Below, in pieces: positions 47,190 through 56,654 of a DNA stretch of 64,000 nucleotides. A model generated the notes under the pieces. It had not been told where the DNA came from. It ran no database searches and saw only the letters and a list, made by a program, of their open reading frames with translations. The translations under genes were made by a program, and so were the position numbers. Numbering within the stretch: the first letter of the stretch is position 1; each line of letters begins with the position of its first letter. This stretch comes from Salmonella enterica subsp. enterica serovar Choleraesuis (GTDB lineage: Bacteria > Pseudomonadota > Gammaproteobacteria > Enterobacterales > Enterobacteriaceae): contig AP025685.1 of the NCBI GenBank assembly GCA_022846635.1, positions 2,852,001 to 2,916,000 of the forward strand. The letters run 5' to 3'.

Positions 47190-48479
47190 ATGACTCCTGC
47201 CGATCTTGAATTTGATAAGCGCCATATCTGGCACCCTTACACCTCAATGACGCGTCCGTTACCCGCCTGGCCGGTGGCCGGCGCGCAGGGATGCGAGCTG
47301 ATTCTTGATGATGGCCGCCGTCTGATTGACGGTATGTCCTCCTGGTGGGCGGCTATCCATGGCTATAACCACCCACACCTTAATCAGGCGATGCACACCC
47401 AGATTGACCAGATGTCACACGTGATGTTTGGCGGGATTACCCATTCTCCCGCGGTTGCGCTGTGCCGTCAGTTGATTGAGATGACACCGGAATCGCTGGA
47501 GTGCGTATTCCTGGCTGACTCAGGGTCTGTGGCAGTGGAAGTTTCGATGAAGATGGCGCTGCAATACTGGCAGGCTAAAGGCGAGCCGCGTAAACGCTTT
47601 TTGACTCTGCGTAACGGCTATCACGGTGACACCTTTGGCGCAATGTCGGTCTGCGACCCAAATAACTCCATGCACAGCCTGTGGGCCGGTTATCTGCCAG
47701 AAAATATCTTTGCTCCGACACCGCAAAGCCGGTTTGATGGCGACTGGGACGAGCGTGATGTGGCCGGAGTCGCTCATTTGCTGGCGGCGCATCGCCATGA
47801 AATCGCAGCAATTATTCTGGAGCCGGTGGTACAGGGCGCAGGCGGCATGCGCATGTATCACCCTCAGTTATTACGAACTTTGCGGCGGATGTGCGATCGC
47901 GAAGGTATTTTGCTAATAGCCGATGAGATAGCCACCGGCTTTGGGCGCACCGGCAAATTGTTTGCCTGCGAACATGCGGGAATCGTTCCCGATATTTTGT
48001 GCCTGGGTAAAGCGCTCACTGGCGGCACCATGACCCTGTCAGCAACGCTAACCACCCGTAAAGTGGCTGAAACCATCAGCGATGGTGAGGCCGGTTGCTT
48101 TATGCACGGCCCGACTTTTATGGGTAATCCTCTGGCCTGTGCGGTTGCCAGCGCCAGCCTGGAATTACTGGCCTCTGGCGAGTGGCAGCAGCAGGTGGCA
48201 GCAATCGAAACCCAGCTGCGCGCCGGGCTGCTACCGCTGCGCGATAAACCGATGGTTGCCGATATTCGGGTGCTAGGCGCGATCGGCGTGGTTGAAACCC
48301 GTCAGCCGGTCAATATGGAAAAACTCCAACGTTTCTTCGTTGAGCGCGGAGTCTGGATCCGCCCGTTCGGTAAGCTAATTTACCTGATGCCGCCATATAT
48401 CATCACGCCAGCTCAGCTTGAACAACTGATTGCAGCCGTCGATGCTGCGCTGGATGACAGCACCTTGTTCAACCTTTGA
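47190..48479 (+). CDS. bioA: Adenosylmethionine-8-amino-7-oxononanoate aminotransferase BioA
   Basis: 429-aa class III PLP aminotransferase using SAM as amino donor to make 7,8-diaminononanoate. Near-identical stretches: [46 protein letters not shown] and the PLP lysine in [12 protein letters not shown]. The ATG is only six bases after the operator and has no evident Shine-Dalgarno, as in E. coli. Confidence 0.97.
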   Translation: MTPADLEFDKRHIWHPYTSMTRPLPAWPVAGAQGCELILDDGRRLIDGMSSWWAAIHGYNHPHLNQAMHTQIDQMSHVMFGGITHSPAVALCRQLIEMTPESLECVFLADSGSVAVEVSMKMALQYWQAKGEPRKRFLTLRNGYHGDTFGAMSVCDPNNSMHSLWAGYLPENIFAPTPQSRFDGDWDERDVAGVAHLLAAHRHEIAAIILEPVVQGAGGMRMYHPQLLRTLRRMCDREGILLIADEIATGFGRTGKLFACEHAGIVPDILCLGKALTGGTMTLSATLTTRKVAETISDGEAGCFMHGPTFMGNPLACAVASASLELLASGEWQQQVAAIETQLRAGLLPLRDKPMVADIRVLGAIGVVETRQPVNMEKLQRFFVERGVWIRPFGKLIYLMPPYIITPAQLEQLIAAVDAALDDSTLFNL

Positions 48480-48561
48480 TTTTCACTGCTCTGCTACACT
48501 TGGCCGGGTAACTTTCCCCGGACAGACGCCGGGTGAATGATTAATTGTTCAGGGAGTTGAT

Positions 48562-49038
48562 ATGAAATTATTCAGCGACGATATTCAAGACGGCGGTAAA
48601 TTGCCTCAGGCTCAACTGTTCAACGGCATGGGCTATCAAGGTGAAAACCTGTCGCCGCACCTGGCGTGGGATGAAGCACCCGCCGGTACTAAAAGCTTTG
48701 TCGTCACCTGCTTTGATCCGGATGCACCTACCGGCTCTGGCTGGTGGCACTGGGTAGTCGCCAACCTGCCGGCAACAACCCGCAGCCTGCCGCGCGGCGC
48801 GGGTGCCGGTGACAGCGCATTGCCGCAGGGTGCCGTTCACGGGCGTACTGATTTTGGCAGCGCCGCCTACGGCGGAGCGGCACCGCCAAAAGGCGAAACT
48901 CATCGCTATATTTTTACCGTCTACGCGCTGGATACCGACCGACTGGAGGTCGATAACCAGTCGAGCGGTGCGCTGGTCGGTTTTAACGTTCACTTCCACC
49001 AGCTTGCCAGCGCCTCTATTACCGCGCTTTTTGCCTGA
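48562..49038 (+). CDS. ybhB: YbhB, phosphatidylethanolamine-binding protein family
   Basis: 158-aa PEBP/Raf kinase inhibitor-like protein. The ligand pocket motifs are present: LAWDEAPAGTKSFVVTCFDPDAPTGSGWWHW and HRYIFTVYALD. The cellular role is unknown. AGGGAGTTG precedes the ATG. It is followed by a hairpin and then by the ybhC gene. Confidence 0.95.
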   Translation: MKLFSDDIQDGGKLPQAQLFNGMGYQGENLSPHLAWDEAPAGTKSFVVTCFDPDAPTGSGWWHWVVANLPATTRSLPRGAGAGDSALPQGAVHGRTDFGSAAYGGAAPPKGETHRYIFTVYALDTDRLEVDNQSSGALVGFNVHFHQLASASITALFA

Positions 49039-49044
49039 ATAATA

Positions 49045-49070
49045 ATGGGATGGGCGCCCGCTCATCCCAT
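49045..49070 (+). terminator. Hairpin terminator of ybhB
   Basis: A 10-bp stem with one G-T pair (49045-49054 with 49061-49070), a 6-nt loop and a short CTTTCC tail, 7 bp past the stop. Confidence 0.65.
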
Positions 49071-49363
49071 CTTTCCCCGCCATTTTGTGCATTTTACACG
49101 GGGATCATCACTGCCATACATGGACGATAGGTAGCCATTCTGTTACATTCCGCGTCAAATCTCGTTAACTCCGCAAGCCAGAGGCAAACCGCATGATTTG
49201 GCGAGAAAAAACGGCTCGGGAAATTTACCACGCTCGGCGCTCGCGCTAATATCGCCGCTATGCGTTCTGGCTCATCCGGCCTTCGCTGTTCGCGGCCCGC
49301 GGCCAGAGCCCAACTTTCCAACGTGCTCTCGATTATCAGGGATAGCTTTAGAGGAGTATCTCA
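49071..49363. other. ybhB-ybhC gap, position of lambda attB in E. coli
   Basis: About 290 bp with no gene. It should hold the ybhC promoter. The lambda attachment site of E. coli lies between these two genes, but the 15-bp core (GCTTTTTTATACTAA) is not present, and I saw no prophage or att-like duplication. Confidence 0.6.
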
Positions 49364-50626
49364 ATGCCTTTTTCGGTTTCACGTCTTGCCATCGCTTTAG
49401 CGCTTGGTACGACGCTCAGCGCCTGTAGCTTTTCGTCCGATCAGTCAACATCAAGCCAGCAAGCGCCCGGCAGCGCGACCCGTCCGATACTGAACGGTAG
49501 CGAGGCGGAAAACTTTACCGCGGCACGTTACTTCCAGGCCCTTGATCCACAGGCCGCAGCCTGGACTCCGGGCACTATCTCCACGCCTGGGCAGGCGGAT
49601 ATAGTGGTCGGCCCGGCGGGAACCGAGGGCGTTAATTACCACACTCTGCAAGACGCGGTAGATGCGGCGATAACCAAACATACTTCTCAGCGCATTACCA
49701 TCGCCGTCATGCCTGGGGAATATCCTGGCACGGTCTACATTCCTGCAGCCTCCAGTAGCCTGACTATTTACGGTACAGGTAATCAGCCGAGTGACGTGAA
49801 AATCGGCCAGGCTCTGGACGCCACGATGGACCCAACCTCATGGCGTCAGGCGGTAAACCCGGGCGGCAAATATATGCCGGGTAAACCATCGTGGTACATG
49901 TACCAGACCTGTCTGAATAACCGTTCCGCCAGCATCGGCTTAATGTGCTCTGCCGCCGTTTGGTCCCAGAACAACGGACTACAGCTTCAGAACCTGACTA
50001 TTGAAAATAGCCTGGGCGACAGCGTAGATGCTGGCGACCATCCGGCGGTCGCCCTGCGCAGCGATGGCGATAAAGTTCAGCTTAATAAAGTCAATCTGCT
50101 GGGCCGCCAGAATACATTCCTGGTCACCAACAGCGATTTGCAAAACCGGTTTATCAACAACCGTCAGCCGCGCACCCTGGTGAGCCATAGCTATATCGAA
50201 GGCGACGTAGATCTGGTTTCTGGCCGTGGCGCGGTGGTGTTTGATGACACCCGCTTCCAGGTAGTTAACAGCCGCACTCAGAAAGAAGCGTATGTTTTTG
50301 CTCCTGCGACTCAGTCCGGCATCTATTACGGCTTCCTTGCTGTTAACAGCCACTTCTATGCCGCCGGTGACGGAGTGGCTCAGCTAGGACGTGCATGGGA
50401 TATGGGCGCAGGCCAAAATGGCTATCAGCCGGGTCAGACCTCTAACGGCCAGGTTGTGATTCGCGATAGTGATATTAACGACGGCTTTAACCATGACCAT
50501 CCGTGGGGCAACGCTAAAGATTCTGGCCGCGCCTTTAGCGGCAATGTGAGCGAAAACCGCGATCTCAACGATCCGAACGCTAACCGGATGTGGGAATATA
50601 ACAACACCGGTACCGGTAGCAATTAA
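49364..50626 (+). CDS. ybhC: YbhC, pectinesterase-family outer membrane lipoprotein
   Basis: 420-aa lipoprotein with signal and lipobox LSAC (Cys about residue 20), then a right-handed parallel beta-helix of the pectin methylesterase fold. Family stretches: VGPAGTEGVNYHTLQDAVDAAI, LQLQNLTIENSLGDS, GRQNTFLVTN and SYIEGDVDLVSGRGAVVFDD (aspartates of the active site region). E. coli YbhC is an acyl-CoA thioesterase-active, pectin-inactive member. Clear AGAGGAG site. Confidence 0.94.
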   Translation: MPFSVSRLAIALALGTTLSACSFSSDQSTSSQQAPGSATRPILNGSEAENFTAARYFQALDPQAAAWTPGTISTPGQADIVVGPAGTEGVNYHTLQDAVDAAITKHTSQRITIAVMPGEYPGTVYIPAASSSLTIYGTGNQPSDVKIGQALDATMDPTSWRQAVNPGGKYMPGKPSWYMYQTCLNNRSASIGLMCSAAVWSQNNGLQLQNLTIENSLGDSVDAGDHPAVALRSDGDKVQLNKVNLLGRQNTFLVTNSDLQNRFINNRQPRTLVSHSYIEGDVDLVSGRGAVVFDDTRFQVVNSRTQKEAYVFAPATQSGIYYGFLAVNSHFYAAGDGVAQLGRAWDMGAGQNGYQPGQTSNGQVVIRDSDINDGFNHDHPWGNAKDSGRAFSGNVSENRDLNDPNANRMWEYNNTGTGSN

Positions 50627-50683
50627 GCTTACGGAAAAGAATTAATCACCACCTCCGTGGGCGGTGGCCTGGGATTGACAGTG

Positions 50684-50711
50684 AAAACGGCAGCTTCGGC
50701 TGCCGTTTTTT
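50684..50711 (+). terminator. Intrinsic terminator of ybhC
   Basis: An 11-bp perfect stem (50684-50694 with 50699-50709) capped by a TTCG tetraloop, with a T run (50706-50711). Confidence 0.94.
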
Positions 50712-50737
50712 ATGGGCCGGTTCCTGAATCGAGACGT

Positions 50738-50762
50738 AAAAAAACCGCCGGTATATCGGCGG
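50738..50762 (-). terminator. Intrinsic terminator of pgl
   Basis: A 6-bp GC stem (50745-50750 with 50757-50762) followed on the minus strand by seven T (A run 50738-50744), 25 bp past the pgl stop. Confidence 0.88.
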
Positions 50763-50787
50763 CTTATGTTATGTCCTTAAACCAACA

Positions 50788-51783
50788 TCAATGCGCGTAA
50801 ACTGTGACCCACATCGGCCCCTTGCCGGTTGGGTAGCGCCCCAGTTCTTGCAACAGCCCCTGCGGCTGAGTAATGGCGTAAACCGCGATATGGTTTGATT
50901 TCTGCCCTACCGCCATCAGGTATTTACCGGAATCATCAATATTAAAACCGCGCGGCTGGGTTTCCGTCGGCTGATAGCCTTCTACCGCCAGTACGCTGCC
51001 GTCTTCAGAAACGCTGAACACGGTAATAATGCTGGCAGTTCGGTCGCAGGTATATAAATGGCGACCATCCGGCGTAATGTGAATATCTGCTGCCCAGCGG
51101 GTATCGCGGAAATCCGGCGGCATCATATCAATGCTCTGCACACACTCTATTTGCTCGTGCGCATTGCTTAACTGCCAGACGTCGACGCTGCCATTCAGTT
51201 CGTTAACGCAGTAGGCGAACTGATGATTAGGATGGAATGCCATATGGCGCGGCCCGGCACCTTCAACCGTAGGCACGGATTCCGGGTCGGCGGCAATCAG
51301 CACACCGTCATCGCTTAAGGTGAACAAACAGATGCGGTCTTGTTTAAGCGTCGGAACCCACAGCGTGCGGTTATCCGGAGAGATATTAGCCGAGTGGCAA
51401 CCATCCAGCCCTTCAACCACATTCACTACCGGCTGAGGCAGGCCATTATCCAGCGGCGATACGCTGACGCTACCGGCATTATAGGAGGCGCAGAATAAAA
51501 ACTTACCGTGATGGTCAGTGGAGATATGAGTCGGACTGCCCGGCAGCTGTGCCTGCCCCGCTTCACTGAGTGAACCGTCATCAGGCGCAATATCGTAGGC
51601 AACAACCCGAAAATCGGGGCGTACCCCGACATACAGGTGGCGCTTGTCCGGGCTAATGACCATCGGCTGTACCTGGCCTGGGGCCTCAACGACCTGACGC
51701 AGGGCAAGCTGCCCCTCACTATTCAGCTCCCAAACATGAATCTGGTGACTTTCCGGGCTGGCGGTGTAGACAGTCTGTTTCAT
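50788..51783 (-). CDS. pgl: 6-phosphogluconolactonase Pgl (YbhE)
   Basis: 331-aa seven-bladed beta-propeller lactonase of the oxidative pentose phosphate pathway, the same length as E. coli. Contains [57 protein letters not shown] and [12 protein letters not shown]. The start is ATG 51783 with AAAGGAG seven bases upstream. Confidence 0.96.
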   Translation of the reverse strand: MKQTVYTASPESHQIHVWELNSEGQLALRQVVEAPGQVQPMVISPDKRHLYVGVRPDFRVVAYDIAPDDGSLSEAGQAQLPGSPTHISTDHHGKFLFCASYNAGSVSVSPLDNGLPQPVVNVVEGLDGCHSANISPDNRTLWVPTLKQDRICLFTLSDDGVLIAADPESVPTVEGAGPRHMAFHPNHQFAYCVNELNGSVDVWQLSNAHEQIECVQSIDMMPPDFRDTRWAADIHITPDGRHLYTCDRTASIITVFSVSEDGSVLAVEGYQPTETQPRGFNIDDSGKYLMAVGQKSNHIAVYAITQPQGLLQELGRYPTGKGPMWVTVYAH

Positions 51784-51927
51784 GACAACTCCTTTAATAC
51801 AGAAATTAGTCTTACCGGACGGCAACTTAAGCTCACTTTCCCCATGCGTCCGGCACCGGTAATTTTGTACAACCTGTCAGGCAGTGTAACATCCCCTGCA
51901 TCAAACATGTGTCTCTACAGGATAATC

Positions 51928-52746
51928 ATGAACTATCGCATCATCGCTTTGGATCTCGACGGCACCCTGCTGACCTCGCAAAAAACCATTCTCAGTGAAT
52001 CGCTGGACGCCATCAAAGCCGCTCGCGCTGCGGGCATTACCGTGCTCCTGGTGACGGGCCGCCACCACGTTGCTATCCGCCCGTTCTACCACGCTCTGGC
52101 GCTGGACACCCCGGCAATCTGCTGTAACGGTACCTATTCCTACGATTTTCAGGCGCAGAAGGTGCTGGCTGCGACTCCACTGGCGCGTGAACAGGCTCAG
52201 TCGACTATCCGCCTGCTGGAACAGAACCAGATAAATGGTTTGATGTATGTGGAAGACGCCATGGTTTATCAAACCGCCAGCGGCCACGTCACCCGCTCGC
52301 TGAACTGGGCACAAAGTCTGCCGCCGGAACAACGCCCGGTTTATCGTCAGGTCAGCTCTTTATATCAGGCTGCCGCAGAAGATAAGGCTATCTGGAAATT
52401 TGCGTTGACCGACCCGAGCATCGACCGTCTGAATGAAGTTACCGCCCTCATTGAACAGGAACTGGGCCTGGCCTGCGAATGGTCATGGATAGATCAGGTC
52501 GACGTCGCCCAGGCTGGAAATAGCAAAGGCAAGCGGCTGGCCGAATGGGTTGCAGGACAGGGCTACAGCATGGATGAAGTTATTGCTTTTGGCGATAACT
52601 ACAACGATATCAGTATGCTGGAGCTTGCCGGAATGGGAGTTGCCATGGGTAACGCCGATGACGCGGTAAAAGCTCATGCCGATCGCGTTATCGGATTAAA
52701 TAGCGAACCGGTGATTGCTCAGACTATCCGCGAGCTAGTGCTGTAA
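51928..52746 (+). CDS. ybhA: YbhA, HAD-superfamily (Cof-type) phosphatase
   Basis: 272-aa HAD phosphatase, E. coli length. Motif I IALDLDGTLLTS with nucleophile Asp8, motif II LLVTGR, the conserved Lys, and motif IV AFGDNYNDISML. E. coli YbhA acts on pyridoxal phosphate and other sugar phosphates in vitro. The start is ATG 51928 with CAGGAT upstream; longer frames reach into pgl and are rejected. It abuts modC tail to tail with no gap. Confidence 0.93.
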   Translation: MNYRIIALDLDGTLLTSQKTILSESLDAIKAARAAGITVLLVTGRHHVAIRPFYHALALDTPAICCNGTYSYDFQAQKVLAATPLAREQAQSTIRLLEQNQINGLMYVEDAMVYQTASGHVTRSLNWAQSLPPEQRPVYRQVSSLYQAAAEDKAIWKFALTDPSIDRLNEVTALIEQELGLACEWSWIDQVDVAQAGNSKGKRLAEWVAGQGYSMDEVIAFGDNYNDISMLELAGMGVAMGNADDAVKAHADRVIGLNSEPVIAQTIRELVL

Positions 52747-53805
52747 TCAGGTCGCTATGGATACGCTTTTGACCAGCGCATAAAGCCACTGGCCGGGGTG
52801 AATGCCCAGTTCATCCCTGGCCCACGGGCTGATTCTCGCCCAAAGGGTTCGGCCCGCCACCGCCAGCTCCACCTCCACATGGCCACTCTCGTCATACCAG
52901 GCAACCACCTGAGCATGCAGTACATTGCGGATGCTCGACTTTTGCGGCGGCATTAACGCCAGCGATACATCGGTCGCCTGTATACGAATGCGCAGATTAC
53001 CGTGCTCCGGCAATGAACTGCGGTTCACCCACAAATGCTGGTCACCCAGCGCCAGAGCGCTCATATCATAGTGCGGATGATGTTCCAAAACCGCGACGCT
53101 TAGTATGCTGCTTTGTTGTTCCGCAGGAAGCCATGGGCGCATCACCCGGCTGGCCCAAACCTCTTCCAGGCTGCCAGATGCTTTCACCTTACCTGAGTCC
53201 AGCACCAGTACGTGATCGGCCAGCTGAACTATCTCCTCCAGCGAGTGGCTGACGTAAAGCAGCGGTATATCGATATCGTGTGCCAGCCGTTGCAGGTAGG
53301 GTAACAGTTCGCGCTTACGGGGAATATCCAGCGACGCCAGCGGCTCATCCAGCAGCAACAATTCGGGATTGGTCAGAAGCGCACGACCAATCGCTACCCG
53401 CTGTTTTTCGCCACCGGATAGGGTGCCCGGCAGCCTGTCGAGCAGCGGCTCGATACCCAATAATTCCACCAGCCTGTCGAAATGTGCCTCTTGCCCTGCG
53501 GCCATGCCGTAGCGCAGATTGCCACGCACCTTATAGTGCGGAAACAGGCGGGCATCCTGAAATACATAGCCTATTCGACGCTTCTCGGGTGGCAAGAATA
53601 TGCCTTTCTCGCTATCGCTCAGCACCCGGTCGTTCAGCGCTATGCGCCCCTGCTGAGGACGAGTCAGCCCACTGATAGCGTTAATTAAAGAGGTTTTACC
53701 AGCGCCGGAGACGCCAAAAATGGCGGTAGTTCCCTTGCCGGCCAGCTCGACATTTAGCGCCAGAGTGTGGTCGCCCAGCGTTTGGGTAAAATTAAGCTCC
53801 AGCAT
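52747..53805 (-). CDS. modC: Molybdate ABC transporter ATPase ModC
   Basis: 352-aa ATPase. Walker [15 protein letters not shown] is near residue 31, signature [16 protein letters not shown] near 130, Walker [13 protein letters not shown], and a C-terminal MOP domain (about 290-350; [10 protein letters not shown]) that binds oxyanion. Third gene of modABC, 3 bp after modB. Confidence 0.97.
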   Translation of the reverse strand: MLELNFTQTLGDHTLALNVELAGKGTTAIFGVSGAGKTSLINAISGLTRPQQGRIALNDRVLSDSEKGIFLPPEKRRIGYVFQDARLFPHYKVRGNLRYGMAAGQEAHFDRLVELLGIEPLLDRLPGTLSGGEKQRVAIGRALLTNPELLLLDEPLASLDIPRKRELLPYLQRLAHDIDIPLLYVSHSLEEIVQLADHVLVLDSGKVKASGSLEEVWASRVMRPWLPAEQQSSILSVAVLEHHPHYDMSALALGDQHLWVNRSSLPEHGNLRIRIQATDVSLALMPPQKSSIRNVLHAQVVAWYDESGHVEVELAVAGRTLWARISPWARDELGIHPGQWLYALVKSVSIAT

Positions 53806-53808
53806 CGA

Positions 53809-54498
53809 CTATCCCCCTATTCTCTGACGGCTTTTACGGGCCAGCCATTCGGAAATTAGCAGTGACACTAGTGCCAGAACAATCGAGATAACGCATAACC
53901 GGGCAGCGGCGCTCTCCCCTCCCGGCATCTGAATCAGGGTATACATGGCAGAGGGCATCGTGCGGGTTTCGCCGGGAATGTTAGAGACAAAGGTAATGGT
54001 TGCACCGAACTCACCCAGCGAGCGGGCAAATGCCAGCACCGTACCCACGATAATTCCCGGCAGAGTTAGCGGCAGAGTAATGGTGCAAAACACACGCCAG
54101 CGCCCGGCCCCGAGGGTTCGCGCTGCTTGCTCCAGCTTACTGTCCACACCTTCCAGCGCCAGACGGATAGCTCGCACCATTAAAGGAAATGACATTACCG
54201 CCGAAGCCAGTACCGCACCGCGCCAGCTAAAGGCGAAACTGATACCAAACCAGTCCCACAGCCACGCGCCAATCACGCCGTTACGCCCCATTAACACCAG
54301 CAGCAAATAGCCCACCACCACTGGCGGCAATACCAGCGGTAAATGAATCAAACTATCGAGCAGTGCTTTACCGGGGAAGCGGCAGCGCACCAGAACCCAG
54401 GAGAGCAAGATCCCAAACGGCAGACTGCATATTACTGCCAGCGTTGAAACTTTAAGGCTCAGCGCAACCGCCTGCCATTCGGGATCGGTCAGAATCAT
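53809..54498 (-). CDS. modB: Molybdate ABC transporter permease ModB
   Basis: 229-aa inner membrane permease with five or six segments and the EAA-type loop EQAARTLGAGRWRVFCTITLPL. Its ATG overlaps the modA stop by ATGA. Confidence 0.96.
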   Translation of the reverse strand: MILTDPEWQAVALSLKVSTLAVICSLPFGILLSWVLVRCRFPGKALLDSLIHLPLVLPPVVVGYLLLVLMGRNGVIGAWLWDWFGISFAFSWRGAVLASAVMSFPLMVRAIRLALEGVDSKLEQAARTLGAGRWRVFCTITLPLTLPGIIVGTVLAFARSLGEFGATITFVSNIPGETRTMPSAMYTLIQMPGGESAAARLCVISIVLALVSLLISEWLARKSRQRIGG

Positions 54499-55268
54499 TG
54501 TGCGGTAGTAAATCCGTACTGTTTAAAAATGACGGCGGCTTTAGGGCCCTGTAAATATTGCGAGAATGCGGTCACTGCGGCGCTATTGTGCCCTTTAACC
54601 ACGGCCATTGGATATTCCACTTTAGGGTGGCTGCCTTCCGGGAATACGCCGACGACTTTAACGCCTTTGCTGGCAACGGCATCGGAACCATAAACAATCC
54701 CCAACGGAGCTTCACCGCGTTCAACTAACGCCAGCGCCCCGCGCACATCTTCAGCCGGAGCCAAATGTGGCTCAACGCTGGCCCAACTACCCAGGCTGGT
54801 CAGCGCCTGCTGGGCATAAATGCCTGCCGGGACATGAGCCGGATCGCCTACCGCCAGACGCCCACCTTTGAGCAATGAAGTCCAGTTAGTATCCTTGTCG
54901 ATAGTCAGATTATTGATTTCGCTGGCTTTAGGTGCCACAACTACCAGGCTGTTACCCAGCAGCGTTTTGCGCGTCTGTGTATCAATCGCCTTTTTATCGG
55001 CGGCGTAATCCATCCATTTTTGATCGGCGGAAATAAACAGGTCGGCCGGCGCACCGGCTTCAATCTGGCGGGCAAGAGTAGAAGAAGAAGCGAAAGAAGA
55101 GACTACATCCACACCGCTCTCTTTCTTATAATGTGTTGCAATATCACCCAGCGCATTGGTCAGCGAGGCGGCAGCAAACACGGTAATTTTGTCGTTTGCG
55201 ACGGCCTGCCCCGCCACACTCACCGCCAGAACGGCACCCAACGCCAGACGAGCCCATGAATTAGTCAT
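54495..55268 (-). CDS. modA: Molybdate-binding periplasmic protein ModA
   Basis: 257-aa substrate-binding protein. Signal peptide 1-24 (cleavage after AVA), then ITVFAAASLTNALGDIA, FASSSTLARQIEAGAPADLFIS and ALVERGEAPLGIVYGSDA, which hold the oxyanion ligands (Ser, Ala, Val, Tyr). First gene of modABC, with a ModE operator 23 bp upstream. Confidence 0.97.
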   Translation of the reverse strand: MTNSWARLALGAVLAVSVAGQAVANDKITVFAAASLTNALGDIATHYKKESGVDVVSSFASSSTLARQIEAGAPADLFISADQKWMDYAADKKAIDTQTRKTLLGNSLVVVAPKASEINNLTIDKDTNWTSLLKGGRLAVGDPAHVPAGIYAQQALTSLGSWASVEPHLAPAEDVRGALALVERGEAPLGIVYGSDAVASKGVKVVGVFPEGSHPKVEYPMAVVKGHNSAAVTAFSQYLQGPKAAVIFKQYGFTTAQ

Positions 55269-55290
55269 TTTTTGATGTTATCCCCACATA

Positions 55291-55314
55291 CGTTATGTAC
55301 TCGGTAATATAGCG
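55291..55314 (-). promoter_or_regulatory. ModE operator of modABC
   Basis: A 24-bp imperfect palindrome whose minus strand reads CGCTATAT-N8-ACATAACG. This closely matches the E. coli modA operator (CGTTATAT-N8-ACATAACG). Molybdate-bound ModE should repress the importer here. Confidence 0.9.
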
Positions 55315-55448
55315 ATATTAAGGCCTGGTTCCTACCGCCATTGCCGATACAACGTGAAACGGATCGCAAAAAAGCATTAGCAAATTATCGACAAAAACAG
55401 AGAAAAACTTAAGGGATAAGTAAAAAGAAGAGATGCATAGAGGAGGGG

Positions 55449-55473
55449 AAAAAGCGCCCGGCTCACCGGACGC
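55449..55473 (-). terminator. Intrinsic terminator of acrZ
   Basis: An 8-bp stem with one G-T pair (55454-55461 with 55466-55473), CTCA loop, then five T on the minus strand (A run 55449-55453). It is 14 bp past the acrZ stop and separates it from modA. Confidence 0.88.
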
Positions 55474-55486
55474 GATAAAACGATAA

Positions 55487-55648
55487 CTATTGGCGGGAGT
55501 GGTCGCGATGACCCGCTTTATCCGCATGGCCTGCGTTGGAGATTACGTTAAATACCTCACCCAGACCATAAATCAGACCCAAAATAATGGCCATTACTAC
55601 GGGCACCATGAGGACCGCAAATAACAAGCTCTTCAATAACTCAAACAT
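55487..55648 (-). CDS. acrZ: Small membrane protein AcrZ
   Basis: 53-aa single-helix protein that binds AcrB of the AcrAB-TolC pump and tunes its substrate range. Residues 1-36 ([33 protein letters not shown]) match E. coli AcrZ (49 aa). The tail is four residues longer and His/Arg-rich ([13 protein letters not shown]). GGAGG is seven bases upstream of the ATG. It lies between modE and modA as in E. coli; linkage to mod genes probably reflects shared ModE/stress control. Confidence 0.93.
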   Translation of the reverse strand: MFELLKSLLFAVLMVPVVMAIILGLIYGLGEVFNVISNAGHADKAGHRDHSRQ

Positions 55649-55785
55649 GGTTGCCTCCAGTAAGAAAATTCCCCTTTATTCTAACGGCTCAGCGCCAAAA
55701 GGCACTGTTCTTTTGTGCGCCAGCGCATTTGCGCCACTGTAACCTTTCGGCGACAATAGCTTTTTATCTCGTAAGGACTGGAATC

Positions 55786-56577
55786 ATGCAGGCCGAAATA
55801 CTGCTTACGCTGAAACTCCAGGATCGGCTGTTTGCCGACCCGCGGCGCATTACTTTGCTGAAAAAAATTACTGAGTGCGGCTCAATAAGCCAGGGAGCGA
55901 AGCTCGCCGGTATCAGCTATAAAAGTGCCTGGGATGCCATTAATGAGATGAACCAGCTCGCGCCACAAACTCTGGTGGAGCGTGCCACCGGTGGCAAAGG
56001 CGGTGGCGGAGCCATGGTCACGCCTTACGGCTTGCGCCTGCTGGAACTGTACGATTTGCTGGGTCAAATTCAGCAGAAAGCCTTCGACGTGCTAAGTGAT
56101 GATACTCTCCCGCTTAACAGTCTGCTGGCGGCTATTGCCCGCTTCTCTTTGCAAACCAGTGCCCGTAATCAGTTATTTGGCACCGTAGTGCAACGTGACC
56201 GCGAAGATGTTCAACAGCATGTTGAAATCCTGCTGGCTGATGGCCACCAGCGGCTGCAGGCCGCCGTCACGGCGCAAAGTGCAGAACGGCTTAGCCTTGA
56301 GAATGGTAAAGAGGTGCTGGTATTAATTAAAGCGCCGTGGGTTAGCGTAAGCCTCGATCCGATGGCCGCCAGCGGTGCAGATAATCAGTTAACGGGTAAG
56401 CTGACCACCATCGAACGCGGTGCCGACCGCTGCGAATTGCTAGTTCGACTCAACGATGGACAAGACCTGTGCGCAGTGATGCCAACCGAACAGGTGGATG
56501 CCGAAAATCTGGTTGAAGGTGCTGAGGTTACAGCATTTTTTAATGCCGATCGGGTGATAATCGCCACACTGTGCTAA
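55786..56577 (+). CDS. modE: Molybdate-responsive regulator ModE
   Basis: 263-aa regulator with an N-terminal LysR-like winged HTH (ITECGSISQGAKLAGISYKSAWDAI) and two C-terminal MOP/TOBE domains (SARNQLFGTVV; NQLTGKLTTIERG) binding molybdate. With molybdate it represses modABC and activates moa. ATG 55786 (MQAEILLTLKLQ) with AGGA upstream gives the family length. It is divergent from acrZ/modABC and followed by modF. Confidence 0.96.
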   Translation: MQAEILLTLKLQDRLFADPRRITLLKKITECGSISQGAKLAGISYKSAWDAINEMNQLAPQTLVERATGGKGGGGAMVTPYGLRLLELYDLLGQIQQKAFDVLSDDTLPLNSLLAAIARFSLQTSARNQLFGTVVQRDREDVQQHVEILLADGHQRLQAAVTAQSAERLSLENGKEVLVLIKAPWVSVSLDPMAASGADNQLTGKLTTIERGADRCELLVRLNDGQDLCAVMPTEQVDAENLVEGAEVTAFFNADRVIIATLC

Positions 56578-56654
56578 AAGCGGTGTCATTATTGACAACC
56601 CTTTTACAACCACGTATTGCTGGTTACTCATTGCTGCAAAAAATGAGATAACCC

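Noticed and set aside
49071-49363. Possible lambda-type attB between ybhB and ybhC
   Set aside because: The known 15-bp core is absent and there is no prophage or duplicated end.
51637-51927. N-terminal extension of ybhA reaching into pgl
   Set aside because: The extension is antisense to pgl; ATG 51928 has a ribosome site and gives the exact E. coli length.
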